DNA of 15,906 nt from Acidimicrobiia bacterium (GCA_013694495.1 JACDCH010000633.1:1-15906), one strand, 5' to 3'. Positions 1 through 8,472 are shown, counted from the first letter of the stretch. Notes: a model not told the origin generated them from the sequence alone. Numbers and translations are program-made.

Positions 1-2
1 GT

Positions 3-152
3 GCCATCGCGGCCACCGGCGCCGACGCCGACCAGCTCGTGCGCCTCGCGTTGCTGCTGCTCGCCGGCGGGCTCAGCGCCCTGTTCCTCGAAGCCGACCA
101 GCGCCGCCGGCGCCGGCGTCCCATCGCGTCGCTGCGCCGCGCCAGCCGCTAG
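3..152 (+). CDS. C-terminal end of a membrane or cell-wall-anchored protein (partial)
   Basis: The window opens inside this gene. The frame starting at base 3 runs 49 codons to a TAG at 150-152. The visible part has the tripartite shape of a sortase sorting signal: IAATG (bases 6-20), a short linker, one hydrophobic segment (LALLLLAGGLSALFL), then an arginine cluster (RRRRRR). IAATG resembles the LAxTG motif of class E sortases known from high-GC actinobacteria. A plain C-terminal membrane anchor with a cytoplasmic arginine-rich tail is the alternative. The rest of the protein lies upstream of the window, so its function cannot be told. Confidence 0.55.
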   Translation, partial: AIAATGADADQLVRLALLLLAGGLSALFLEADQRRRRRRPIASLRRASR

Positions 153-194
153 CGCAGTACCCGGCACGGCGCCGGTCGTCAGGGCTCGCTGTCC

Positions 195-200
195 TACGCT
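195..200 (+). promoter_or_regulatory. Putative -10 element (TACGCT) of a leaderless promoter for the SCP2-like gene
   Basis: TACGCT fits TANNNT and ends 8 bases before the GTG at 209. No Shine-Dalgarno sequence is present in between. The same arrangement recurs in front of six other genes here. No convincing -35 box is seen. Confidence 0.4.
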
Positions 201-208
201 GCTCCGCC

Positions 209-559
209 GTGCCGGTCCTGGGTTCCGAGGCGTGGGTGGAGGCGTTCGGGGCCGCCTGCGCGGCCGGCGGCGCCCGAGCCCCGCGCTCCCTCGTGCTGCA
301 GCAGGAGCTGACCGACAGCGGCACCGCCTGGCACCTCGTCGTCGGCCCCGAAGGGATCGACGTCGTCTACGGCCGGCACCCTGCGCCGGACATCGCGCTG
401 TCCGAGGACACCGCCACCGCCCGGGCCGTCGGGCGGGGTGAGCTGTCGGCGCAGCAGGCGTTCATGGACGGCCGCCTGCGCGTGCGGGGTGCGGTCGGCC
501 GGCTGTCCGAGGTGGCCGCCGTGCTCGCCACCCTGCCGCCGGTGCCGGGCGAGGGCTGA
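209..559 (+). CDS. SCP2 sterol-carrier-like domain protein
   Basis: The 116-residue protein looks like a single SCP2-like lipid-binding domain. After a short N-terminal helix comes a strand series (SLVLQQELTD, AWHLVVGPEGIDVVYG), then the family's typical C-terminal segment with ELSAQQAFMDGRLRVRGAVG at about residues 76-95 and a final helix (LSEVAAVLATL). SCP2 domains bind hydrophobic ligands such as sterols or acyl chains in the cytosol; the ligand here is unknown. The GTG at 209 is chosen because a TANNNT hexamer sits 8 bases upstream and the domain starts close after it. The stop is 2 bases before the glycosylase start, so the two genes are probably co-transcribed and translationally coupled. 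Confidence 0.75.
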   Translation: MPVLGSEAWVEAFGAACAAGGARAPRSLVLQQELTDSGTAWHLVVGPEGIDVVYGRHPAPDIALSEDTATARAVGRGELSAQQAFMDGRLRVRGAVGRLSEVAAVLATLPPVPGEG

Positions 560-561
560 CG

Positions 562-1398
562 GTGCCGGAGCTCCCCGAGGTCCAGGCCCACGCCGAGCGG
601 CTCGACAAGGAGTTCTCGGGCGCGGTGCTCGAGCGGTTCACGGCCATCTCGTTCACGGCGCTCAAGACGTTCCAGCCCGACCCGACCGAGGCCGTCGGCC
701 AGCACGTGGTGTACGTCGGGCGCCGGGGCAAGCACCTCCTGCTCGACCTGGGCACGGCCACGTTCGTCGTGCACCTGATGCAGGGCGGCCGCCTGAAGCC
801 CGACGAGAAGCAGTCGGCCAAGCCGAAGGGCGGCGTCGCCCGGTGGCGCTTCGACGACGGCCGGGCCCTCCTGCTCACCGAGCAGGGCACCGAGCGCAAG
901 GCCGGGGTGTGGGTCGTCGCCGGCGACCCCGAGGGCCAGCCGCCGCTCGACCACCTCGGCCCCGAGGTCGACCAGGTCGACGTCGCGCGGCTGCTGCCGC
1001 TCCTGCACGCCAACCCCATGCGCCTCCACGGCTTCCTGCGCGACCAGCGGCTCGTGGCGGGCCTGGGGCGCCGCCTCGCCAACGAGATCTGCCACCGGGC
1101 CCGCCTGTCACCGTTCGCCTCCACCGCCAAGCTCGACGACATCGACGCCGCCACGCTGGTCGAGGCCATCGGGGCGTGCCTGAACGAGAGCCTCGCCTTC
1201 GAGCGGGGCCGGCCCGACATGTCGAGCTCGGCCGACCGGCCCGGCTGCGTCCACGGCCGGTCCGGCGAGGCGTGCCCCGTGTGCGGCGACGTCATCCGCT
1301 GCGTCGAGTACACCCGCTACCGGGTCGACTACTGCGCGACGTGCCAGACCAGCGGCAAGGTCCTGGCCGACAACACCACCAGCAAGTTCCTCAAGTAA
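562..1398 (+). CDS. Fpg/Nei-family DNA glycosylase (formamidopyrimidine-DNA glycosylase-like)
   Basis: The 278-residue protein is a base-excision repair glycosylase/AP lyase of the helix-two-turn-helix family. It starts MPELPEV, giving the catalytic N-terminal proline (P2) and glutamates E3 and E6 of the family, and has the conserved lysine (K57 in GRRGKHLL). A C-terminal zinc finger is complete: C238, C241, C258, C261 (CPVC and CATC). Two usual DNA-contact sites differ. The intercalating methionine of HLGMSG is replaced (HLMQGGRL, residues 71-78), and the GIGNIY motif reads GLGRRL (167-172). It is therefore probably a divergent actinobacterial branch rather than classical MutM, so I give no symbol. 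The GTG start at 562 gives the exact PELPEV terminus. It lies 2 bases after the SCP2-like gene. Confidence 0.85.
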   Translation: MPELPEVQAHAERLDKEFSGAVLERFTAISFTALKTFQPDPTEAVGQHVVYVGRRGKHLLLDLGTATFVVHLMQGGRLKPDEKQSAKPKGGVARWRFDDGRALLLTEQGTERKAGVWVVAGDPEGQPPLDHLGPEVDQVDVARLLPLLHANPMRLHGFLRDQRLVAGLGRRLANEICHRARLSPFASTAKLDDIDAATLVEAIGACLNESLAFERGRPDMSSSADRPGCVHGRSGEACPVCGDVIRCVEYTRYRVDYCATCQTSGKVLADNTTSKFLK

Positions 1399-1420
1399 TC
1401 GGCAGCGCGCCGGCTCTGAG

Positions 1421-1433
1421 CCCCCGCCGGGGG
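1421..1433. terminator. Weak hairpin between converging genes
   Basis: CCCCC-GCC-GGGGG lies between the stop of the glycosylase gene (+) and the stop of malate dehydrogenase (-). It could act as a bidirectional terminator, but the stem is only 5 bp and no T-run follows. The rest of the 68-base gap shows nothing else. Confidence 0.25.
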
Positions 1434-1466
1434 TGAGGCGCAGCCGAACGAGTGAGCTCGAAACTC

Positions 1467-2468
1467 TCAGCCGAAGAGGCCGAGCTCCGCGCAGGTGTCG
1501 CGCTCGTCGACGAGCTCCTGGGCGCTGGCGTCGATGCGGGCCCGGGCGAAGTCGTCGACCTCGAGGCCCTGGACGATCGAGTACTCGCCGTTGGCGCAGG
1601 TGACCGGGAACGAGCTGACGATCCCCTCGGGCACGCCGTAACTGCCGTCGGACTGCACGGCCATCGAGACCCAGTCGTGGGCCGGCGTGCCCAGCACCCA
1701 CGAGCGCATGTGGTCGATGGCCGCGTTGGCCGCCGACGCGGCCGACGAGGAGCCCCGGGCCTTGATGATCGCCGCCCCCCGCTGCTGGACGGTGGGGATG
1801 AACGTGGACTCGACCCAGGCCTGGTCCTGGCCCACGGCGTCGAAGGCCGGCTTGCCGTTGACCCTGGCGTTGTAGATGTCCGGGTACTGCGACGCCGAGT
1901 GGTTGCCCCAGATGGCCATGTTCGTGACCGCGGGGGTGGGCAGCGCCGCCTTGGCCGCCACCTGGGCGATGGCCCGGTTGTGGTCGAGGCGGGTCATGGC
2001 CGTGAAGCGGTCGCCGGGGATCTTGGGGGCGTTGCGCTGGGCGATGAGGGCGTTGGTGTTGGCCGGGTTCCCGACCACGAGCACCCGGATGTCGGCCGCC
2101 GCCGCGCCCGACAGCGCCTTGCCCTGGGCGGTGAAGATCTTGCCGTTCGCCTCGAGCAGGTCGGCCCGCTCCATCCCCTCCTTGCGGGGCATGGCGCCGA
2201 CGAACAGCGCGTAGTTGGCGCTGGCGAAGGCGACGTGCGCCTCGTCGGTGGCGACGGTGCCGGCGAGGAGCGGGAACGCGCAGTCCTCGAGCTCCATGAC
2301 GACGCCCTTCAGCGCGTCGACCGCCTGCGCCACCTCGAGCAGCTGCAGGATGACCGGCTGGTCCTCGCCCAGCATCGCCCCGCTGGCGATCCGGTAGAGC
2401 AAGGCGTAGCCGATCTGGCCGGCGGCCCCCGTGACGGCGACGCGGACAGGATCCTTCAAGTCAGGCAC
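1467..2468 (-). CDS. mdh: Malate dehydrogenase
   Basis: The 333-residue enzyme oxidises malate to oxaloacetate with NAD in the TCA cycle. The Rossmann glycine motif GAAGQIG is at residues 14-20, substrate arginines are R95 and R101 (GAMPRKEGMERADLL), NPANT is at 134-138, and the catalytic pair is D162 (TRLDHNR) and H190 (IWGNHS). The IWGNHSASQYPD segment and length put it with the cytosolic-type MDH group found in actinobacteria rather than the LDH-like MDH group. The GTG start at 2468 is supported by TAGGGT ending 8 bases upstream, suggesting a leaderless mRNA. It is transcribed separately from the aldehyde dehydrogenase, with a strong hairpin between them. Confidence 0.95.
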   Translation of the reverse strand: MPDLKDPVRVAVTGAAGQIGYALLYRIASGAMLGEDQPVILQLLEVAQAVDALKGVVMELEDCAFPLLAGTVATDEAHVAFASANYALFVGAMPRKEGMERADLLEANGKIFTAQGKALSGAAAADIRVLVVGNPANTNALIAQRNAPKIPGDRFTAMTRLDHNRAIAQVAAKAALPTPAVTNMAIWGNHSASQYPDIYNARVNGKPAFDAVGQDQAWVESTFIPTVQQRGAAIIKARGSSSAASAANAAIDHMRSWVLGTPAHDWVSMAVQSDGSYGVPEGIVSSFPVTCANGEYSIVQGLEVDDFARARIDASAQELVDERDTCAELGLFG

Positions 2469-2476
2469 GGCGCCGG

Positions 2477-2482
2477 ACCCTA
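2477..2482 (-). promoter_or_regulatory. Putative -10 element (TAGGGT) of a leaderless mdh promoter
   Basis: On the minus strand TAGGGT ends 8 bases before the GTG start of mdh. There is no Shine-Dalgarno sequence. The region that would hold the -35 box overlaps the edge of the upstream hairpin and does not resemble TTGACA. Confidence 0.45.
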
Positions 2483-2497
2483 CTCACGACGCGAACT

Positions 2498-2536
2498 GGG
2501 GGCAGCAACCGCGAACATGTCGCGATTGCTGCCCCC
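2498..2536 (-). terminator. Strong hairpin terminator after the aldehyde dehydrogenase gene
   Basis: An 11-bp perfect arm (GGGGGCAGCAA / TTGCTGCCCCC) continues after one mismatch into a further 5 bp (CGCGA / TCGCG) closed by a 5-base loop. It begins 11 bases past the stop of the aldehyde dehydrogenase gene on the minus strand and ends before the mdh promoter. No T-run follows, as is common for actinobacterial hairpin terminators. Confidence 0.75.
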
Positions 2537-2547
2537 GGTTGCAGGGT

Positions 2548-3981
<1,434 letters not shown>

Positions 3982-4004
3982 GCGGTCCCCCTGCGTCGGT
4001 GGTT

Positions 4005-4022
4005 CTTGACCCGGCGGTCAAG
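4005..4022. promoter_or_regulatory. Perfect palindrome, probable operator between divergent genes
   Basis: CTTGACC-CGGC-GGTCAAG has perfect 7-bp arms with a 4-base spacer. It lies in the 82-base gap between the aldehyde dehydrogenase gene (start 3981, minus) and the SRPBCC gene (start 4064, plus). Its size and symmetry are those of a binding site for a dimeric regulator such as a TetR-family repressor; that family assignment is inference. Both arms contain TTGACC, so either could also serve as a -35 box. Confidence 0.55.
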
Positions 4023-4048
4023 TCAGGACGCTACCGGCCGGACCGGCC

Positions 4049-4054
4049 TACTGT
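4049..4054 (+). promoter_or_regulatory. Putative -10 element (TACTGT) of a leaderless promoter for the SRPBCC gene
   Basis: TACTGT ends 9 bases before the ATG at 4064, with no ribosome binding site between. Just upstream is a second small symmetric sequence, GGCCGG-A-CCGGCC (4036-4048), which may be chance in such GC-rich DNA. Confidence 0.45.
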
Positions 4055-4063
4055 CACACGCCG

Positions 4064-4510
4064 ATGGACGAAGCCTCCCTGCACATCGACGCCGCACCCG
4101 ACGCGCTCTATGACATCGTCAGCGACCTCCCGGGCATGGGGCGGTTGAGCCCCGAGAACACGGGCGCGACCTGGATCAAGGGGGCGACCGGGCCCGCCGT
4201 CGGCGCCCGCTTCCGGGGCGGCAACAAACACGGCGTGATGCGATGGTGGACCCACGGCGTCATCACCAAAGCCGACCGCCCGAAGCAGATCGAGTGGGAC
4301 GTCAAGGAGTCGGGCACCCGTTGGGGCTACCGGTTCGAACCCGCCGGCGACGGCACCTTGGTGACCGAGTACCGCGAGCACGTCAAGGACGTGAACCCGC
4401 TGATCAAGCTCGTGCAACGGTCGGGGCTCATCGGCCGGCAGCGCGAGCCCCTCATGGTCGAAGGGATGAAGGAGACGCTCCAGCGCCTGAAGGCGACCGT
4501 CGAGGCGTGA
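4064..4510 (+). CDS. SRPBCC (START/Bet v1-like) family protein
   Basis: The 148-residue protein fits the polyketide cyclase/dehydrase-like SRPBCC fold, a helix-grip cavity for a hydrophobic ligand. The opening (EASLHIDAAPDALYDIVSDL, residues 3-22) is the usual first strand and helix. GMGRLSPENTGATWIKG and the GARFRGGNK segment follow as in many actinobacterial members. The strand IEWDVKESGTRWGYRFEP and a long C-terminal helix (EGMKETLQRLKATVEA) complete the fold. No enzyme activity can be claimed. Only 7 bases separate it from the DUF2510 gene, so the two are probably one transcript. Confidence 0.8.
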   Translation: MDEASLHIDAAPDALYDIVSDLPGMGRLSPENTGATWIKGATGPAVGARFRGGNKHGVMRWWTHGVITKADRPKQIEWDVKESGTRWGYRFEPAGDGTLVTEYREHVKDVNPLIKLVQRSGLIGRQREPLMVEGMKETLQRLKATVEA

Positions 4511-4517
4511 GCAGGCC

Positions 4518-5396
4518 ATGAGCGCGGCGCGGCCGCCCGCCTGGCACCCGGACCCGGCCGGCTCGGGCGCGCTGCGGTGGTGGGACGGCGACCGCTGGAC
4601 CGACCGGTACCACCGCACCGGGGCGGCGGCGGTGGCCGAGCCCCCCGACGTCGCTCCGACGGGGCTGACCCCGGTGCGGGCGCGCGACCTCGCCGACCAC
4701 CTCGTGGCCCGCCACCGCCTCCCGAACTTCCGGCTCCCCGCCCGGACCTACTCGACGATCGGCGTGCTCGAGCACCCGGCGGCCCACCGCGAGGCGCTGC
4801 GTCGGGCGCTCCGTGCCCTGCTCGAGGTGCTGCGGCCCGACGAGGTCGTCGTCCACCTCGACGCGGCCGCGTCGTACGAGTTCGCCGCCGGCGGCTCGTC
4901 GATGCGAGGCACGGTGCTGGCCCTCACCACGACCCGGGCGGTGGCCGTCGACGCCACCGTGCCGGTGACCGGAACCCGCACCCCGACGCGCCAGTTCGAC
5001 GAGGCGCCGCTGGCGGCCATCGAGATCGACCACAAGCCGCTGCTCGGCCGCGACGGGCTCCGCCTCCGCTGGCGGCCGAACGGCCGCTTCGAGCTGTCGT
5101 CGCGGCAGGAGCAGGTCATCGACCAGGTGCGCGCCCTTGTCGCCCAGCCGTCGCCCGAGCCGTTCCCCGCCCTCGTCCAGCTGCTCGCCCTCCCGGAGCT
5201 CGACCCGCAGCAGCCGGCCCCGGACTGGTATCCCGATCCGGCCACCGGCGGTGCCGGCGGCGTCCACCGCTGGTGGGACGGGCGCCAGTGGACCGACGCC
5301 ACGACGGTCGCGGGCTCGCGCGAGGAGGCCGCCGACACGGGCGGGTTCGACGGCGACAGCTTCGGTGGCGGCTGCGACGGGGGGTCGTGGGACTGA
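4518..5396 (+). CDS. Protein with two DUF2510 domains flanking a PH-like core
   Basis: The 292-residue protein carries a DUF2510 domain at each end: PPAWHPDPAGSG...LRWWDGDRWTD at residues 6-30 and PDWYPDP...VHRWWDGRQWTD at about 235-260. Between them is a helical stretch and then a strand-rich region (about 110-210: GTVLALTTTRAVAVD, LAAIEIDHKPLL, LRLRWRPNGRFELSS) that resembles a bacterial PH-like domain. The tail is glycine-rich (DGDSFGGGCDGGSWD). DUF2510 is a short actinobacterial module of unknown role, usually found once and often beside membrane segments. No membrane helix is seen here, so it is probably cytosolic. It follows the SRPBCC gene by 7 bases. Function unknown. Confidence 0.75.
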   Translation: MSAARPPAWHPDPAGSGALRWWDGDRWTDRYHRTGAAAVAEPPDVAPTGLTPVRARDLADHLVARHRLPNFRLPARTYSTIGVLEHPAAHREALRRALRALLEVLRPDEVVVHLDAAASYEFAAGGSSMRGTVLALTTTRAVAVDATVPVTGTRTPTRQFDEAPLAAIEIDHKPLLGRDGLRLRWRPNGRFELSSRQEQVIDQVRALVAQPSPEPFPALVQLLALPELDPQQPAPDWYPDPATGGAGGVHRWWDGRQWTDATTVAGSREEAADTGGFDGDSFGGGCDGGSWD

Positions 5397-5418
5397 CGGC
5401 CGCACGGGGCGCCGTCAC

Positions 5419-5424
5419 TAACCT
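5419..5424 (+). promoter_or_regulatory. Putative -10 element (TAACCT) of a leaderless icd promoter
   Basis: TAACCT ends 9 bases before the GTG start of the isocitrate dehydrogenase gene and no Shine-Dalgarno sequence lies between. It is flanked by a 6-bp inverted repeat, CGGGGC (5405-5410) and GCCCCG (5425-5430), which might be regulatory, a weak terminator for the preceding gene, or chance. Confidence 0.4.
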
Positions 5425-5433
5425 GCCCCGCCC

Positions 5434-6648
5434 GTGACGAAGATCAAGGTCGAGAACCCGGTCGTCGAGCTCGATGGCGACGAGATGACCCGCATCATCT
5501 GGGCGTTCATCAAGGACAAGCTGATCCTGCCCTACCTCGACGTGGAGCTCCTCTACTACGACCTCGGCATCGAGAAGCGCGACGAGACCGACGACCAGAT
5601 CACGATCGACGCCGCCAACGCCATCAAGGAGCACGGCGTCGGCGTGAAGTGCGCCACCATCACGCCGGACGAGGAGCGGGTCGAGGAGTTCGGCCTCAAG
5701 AAGATGTGGAAGTCGCCCAACGGCACCATCCGCAACATCCTCGGTGGCGTCGTCTTCCGCGAGCCCATCATCTGCTCGAACATCCCCCGGCTCGTGCCCG
5801 GATGGACGAAGCCGATCATCATCGGCCGCCACGCCCACGCCGACCAGTACAAGGCCACCGACTTCGTGGTGCCCGGCCCCGGCACCGTGACCATGACCTA
5901 CGTGCCCGACGACGGCGGCGAGCCGATGGAGTTCGAGGTCGCCAAGTACCCGGGCGGCGGCATCGCCATGGGCATGTACAACTACGACGACTCGATCCGC
6001 GACTTCGCCCGGGCGGCCCTGCGCTACGCCCTCGACCGCAAGGTCCCGGCCTACCTGTCCACGAAGAACACGATCCTCAAGGCCTACGACGGCCGCTTCA
6101 AGGACATCTTCCAGGAGATCTTCGACGCCGAGTTCAAGGCCGACTTCGACGCCGCCGGCATCACCTACGAGCACCGCCTCATCGACGACATGGTCGCCCA
6201 GGTCATGAAGTGGGAGGGCGGGTTCGTCTGGGCCTGCAAGAACTACGACGGCGACGTGCAGTCCGACACCGTGGCCCAGGGCTTCGGCTCGCTCGGGCTC
6301 ATGACCTCGGTGCTGCTCACCCCGGACGGCAAGACGTGCGAGGCCGAGGCGGCCCACGGCACCGTCACCCGGCACTACCGCGAGCACCAGAAGGGCAACG
6401 CGACCTCCACGAACCCCATCGCCTCGATCTTCGCCTGGACCCAGGGCCTGAAGTTCCGGGCCAAGCTCGACGGCGCACCCGAGGTCGACCGCTTCGCCGA
6501 CACCCTCGAGAAGGTCTGCGTCGCCACCGTCGAGAGCGGGAAGATGACCAAGGACCTCGCCCTCCTCGTCCCCGGCGGCACCGACTGGCTCACCACCGAG
6601 GGCTTCCTCGACGCGCTCGACGAGAACCTCCAGCAGGCGATGGCCTGA
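5434..6648 (+). CDS. icd: NADP-dependent isocitrate dehydrogenase, eukaryotic-like homodimer type
   Basis: The 404-residue enzyme converts isocitrate to 2-oxoglutarate and CO2 in the TCA cycle, producing NADPH. The start (KIKVENPVVELDGDEMTRII) and SPNGTIRN at residues 94-101 with R100, R109 and R132 are the substrate-binding elements of this subfamily. The metal-binding segment (LIDDMVAQVMKWEGGF) and the cofactor loop (AEAAHGTVTRHYREHQKGN) are intact. Length and motifs match the mitochondrial/cytosolic-like dimeric class, not the E. coli-type or the ~740-residue monomeric enzyme. The GTG start is supported by the upstream TANNNT hexamer and the conserved N-terminus. Confidence 0.95.
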   Translation: MTKIKVENPVVELDGDEMTRIIWAFIKDKLILPYLDVELLYYDLGIEKRDETDDQITIDAANAIKEHGVGVKCATITPDEERVEEFGLKKMWKSPNGTIRNILGGVVFREPIICSNIPRLVPGWTKPIIIGRHAHADQYKATDFVVPGPGTVTMTYVPDDGGEPMEFEVAKYPGGGIAMGMYNYDDSIRDFARAALRYALDRKVPAYLSTKNTILKAYDGRFKDIFQEIFDAEFKADFDAAGITYEHRLIDDMVAQVMKWEGGFVWACKNYDGDVQSDTVAQGFGSLGLMTSVLLTPDGKTCEAEAAHGTVTRHYREHQKGNATSTNPIASIFAWTQGLKFRAKLDGAPEVDRFADTLEKVCVATVESGKMTKDLALLVPGGTDWLTTEGFLDALDENLQQAMA

Positions 6649-6662
6649 GCCGATGGTCGAGG

Positions 6663-8263
6663 ATGCGCCGCCACCGCTCCACCGTCCTCGGCATCACCCT
6701 CGTCCTGGCCGCTGCGCTGCTGACGCCCGCATCGACCGCCACCGCCGATCCCTACGCCGGGGCCCCGAACTGCCCTGACCAGCCGGCGGACAGTTGGTGG
6801 CACGCCGACATCAGCGCCCTGCCCGTGCACCCCCGGTCGGCGACGTATGTGGCCTCGATGGGCGCAGGCACGGCGGTGCACGCCGACTTCGGCAGCGGCC
6901 TGTGGGACGGCGGCCCCATCGGCATCCCCTACACGACCGTGGGCGGCGGCCAGCCGCGGGTGCCGGTGTCGTTCGACTACGACGACGAGAGCGACCCGGG
7001 TCCGTACCCGATCCCGGCCGACGCCCCGATCGAGGGGGCGCCGATGCCGACGGCGACCGCCACGTGCTCGTCGTCGACCGTGACGCCTGCGTGCTCTACG
7101 AGCTGTACGACGCCCGCCGCAGCGCCGACGGCAGCTGGCACGCGGGCTCGGGCGCGGTGTTCGACCTGCGCTCGAACCAGCTCCGCCCCGACGGCTGGAC
7201 GTCGGCCGACGCCGCCGGCCTGCCGATCCTGCCCGGCCTCGTCCGCTACGACGAGGTGGCGGCGGGCGAGGTCGACCACGCCATCCGGGTCACGGCCCGG
7301 ACGACCCAGGCCGCCCACCTGTGGCCCGCCCGCCACCACGCCGGCTCGGCGAACGCCGACCTGCCGCCGATGGGTCTGCGCCTGCGGCTGAAGGCGAGCG
7401 TCGACATCAGCGGGTTCCCCGCCCCGATGCAGGTCGTGCTCCGGGCGATGCAGCGCCACGGGCTCGTGGTGGCCGACAACGGCAGCTCCTGGTACTTCTC
7501 CGGCGTCCCCGACGAGCGCTGGAACAACGACGTGCTCCACACCCTCGACGTCCTGCAGGGCTCGGACTTCGAGGCGGTCGACACATCGTCGCTGATGGTC
7601 GCCCCCGACTCGGGGCGGGTCGGGTCCGCCGTCCCGGTGGCCGACCTCGGCCGCTACGTCGACGCCGTGTACCGCGACTTCCTCGGCCGGGCGCCGGACG
7701 CCGCCGGGCGGGCCCACTGGGTGGCGCAGCTGCAGCAGGGCCTCCCCCGCTCGACGTTCACCGCGGCCATCGCCCGCTCGCCCGAGTGGACCGGCGCGGT
7801 GGTGACGACGCTCTACACCGGCGCGTTCGACCGTCCGCCCGACGCGGCCGGGCTCGCCTACTGGCGCCAACGGGTGCAGGCGGGCACGCGCGTCGCCGAC
7901 GTGGCGACGAGCTTCTTCGGGTCGCCCGAGTCGTTCACGCGCGCCGGCACCACCCCCGAGGGCTTCGTCGACCGGCTCTACACCCGCATCTTGGGACGTC
8001 CCGCCGATGCCGCCGGGCGAGCGTTCTGGGCGGACCGCATCCGGCCCGGCACACCGCTGTTCGTCCTCGCCGCCGACCTCTACCAGAGCAAGGAGAGCCG
8101 GAACCGGCGCGTGCGCGACCTGTACGCGGAGCTCCTCGACCGAGGCCCCGATGCCGCCGGCCTCACGTACTGGGCCGGCGCCCTCCTCGACCTCGACGAC
8201 CTCGTCCTTGCCGCTGACCTCGCGGCCAGCGACGAGTACCTCCGCCGCGCTCAACGCGCCTGA
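6663..8263 (+). pseudogene. Secreted DUF4214-repeat protein, broken by a one-base frameshift
   Basis: The gene reads in two frames that join at the G-run 7034-7038. The first frame (ATG at 6663) encodes a signal peptide (RRHRSTVLGITLVLAAALL, probable cleavage near TATA/DPYAG). A secreted conserved domain follows (SATYVASMGAGTAVHADFGS, DESDPGPYPIPADAPIEG). The second frame continues with GADADGDRHVLVVDRDAC and runs to TGA at 8263. The continuation is seamless if one G is restored (GAG GGG GGC GCC). The C-terminus holds four DUF4214-like repeats. The defect may be a real mutation, a sequencing error in a G-run, or less likely a programmed -1 shift. The restored protein would be about 533 residues. 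It follows icd by 14 bases. Confidence 0.75.
7655..8254 (+). repeat. Four DUF4214-like protein repeats
   Basis: Four copies of a ~48-55 residue unit carry the cores LGRAPDAAGRAHW (from 7682), FDRPPDAAGLAYW (7826), LGRPADAAGRAFW (7991) and LDRGPDAAGLTYW (8135). Spacings are 48, 55 and 48 codons. DUF4214 repeats are found in secreted and surface proteins, often S-layer or matrix associated. Confidence 0.75.
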
Positions 8264-8289
8264 GGGCCACGCGCGGGCAACCTGAGCCG

Positions 8290-8472
8290 GTGCCGGCCGT
8301 CACCACCAAGCGGGCCCTCGCGCTCGTCTTCGTGGCCAACGGCCTCGGCGGGCCGAGCTTCCTGGCCCGGCTACCGGAGCGCCAGCGCGACCTCGACCTG
8401 ACCGACACGCGTCTCGGCGCCCCGGTAGGGGCTCAGAGCCTTCGGAGCCTGGCGGTATCCCCGGGTCGGTAG
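8290..8472 (+). pseudogene. N-terminal remnant of an MFS transporter
   Basis: From the GTG at 8290 about 43 codons read like the start of a major facilitator transporter: KRALALVFVANGLGGPSFLA (first membrane helix) followed by RLPERQRDLDLTDTRLG, the usual loop before helix 2. Similarity ends near base 8418, exactly where the restriction cassette begins. The frame then runs through antisense cassette DNA to a stop at 8472. The remaining ~350 codons expected for an MFS protein are nowhere in the window. It cannot make a working transporter. Confidence 0.65.
8419..8432 (-). terminator. Hairpin directly after the nuclease gene
   Basis: GCCCC-GGTA-GGGGC is a perfect 5-bp stem with a 4-base loop, touching the TGA of the nuclease gene on the minus strand. 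It is a possible terminator of the cassette and also marks its left junction. No T-run follows. Confidence 0.35.

Noticed and set aside
5116..6387. 423-residue open frame on the minus strand opposite icd
   Set aside because: It is antisense to isocitrate dehydrogenase and has shadow-like composition.
8430..8440. GGCTC-A-GAGCC palindrome at the cassette edge, considered as an attachment site
   Set aside because: No second copy is seen near the other edge at about 10667-10690 and no integrase gene is present; short GC palindromes are common here.
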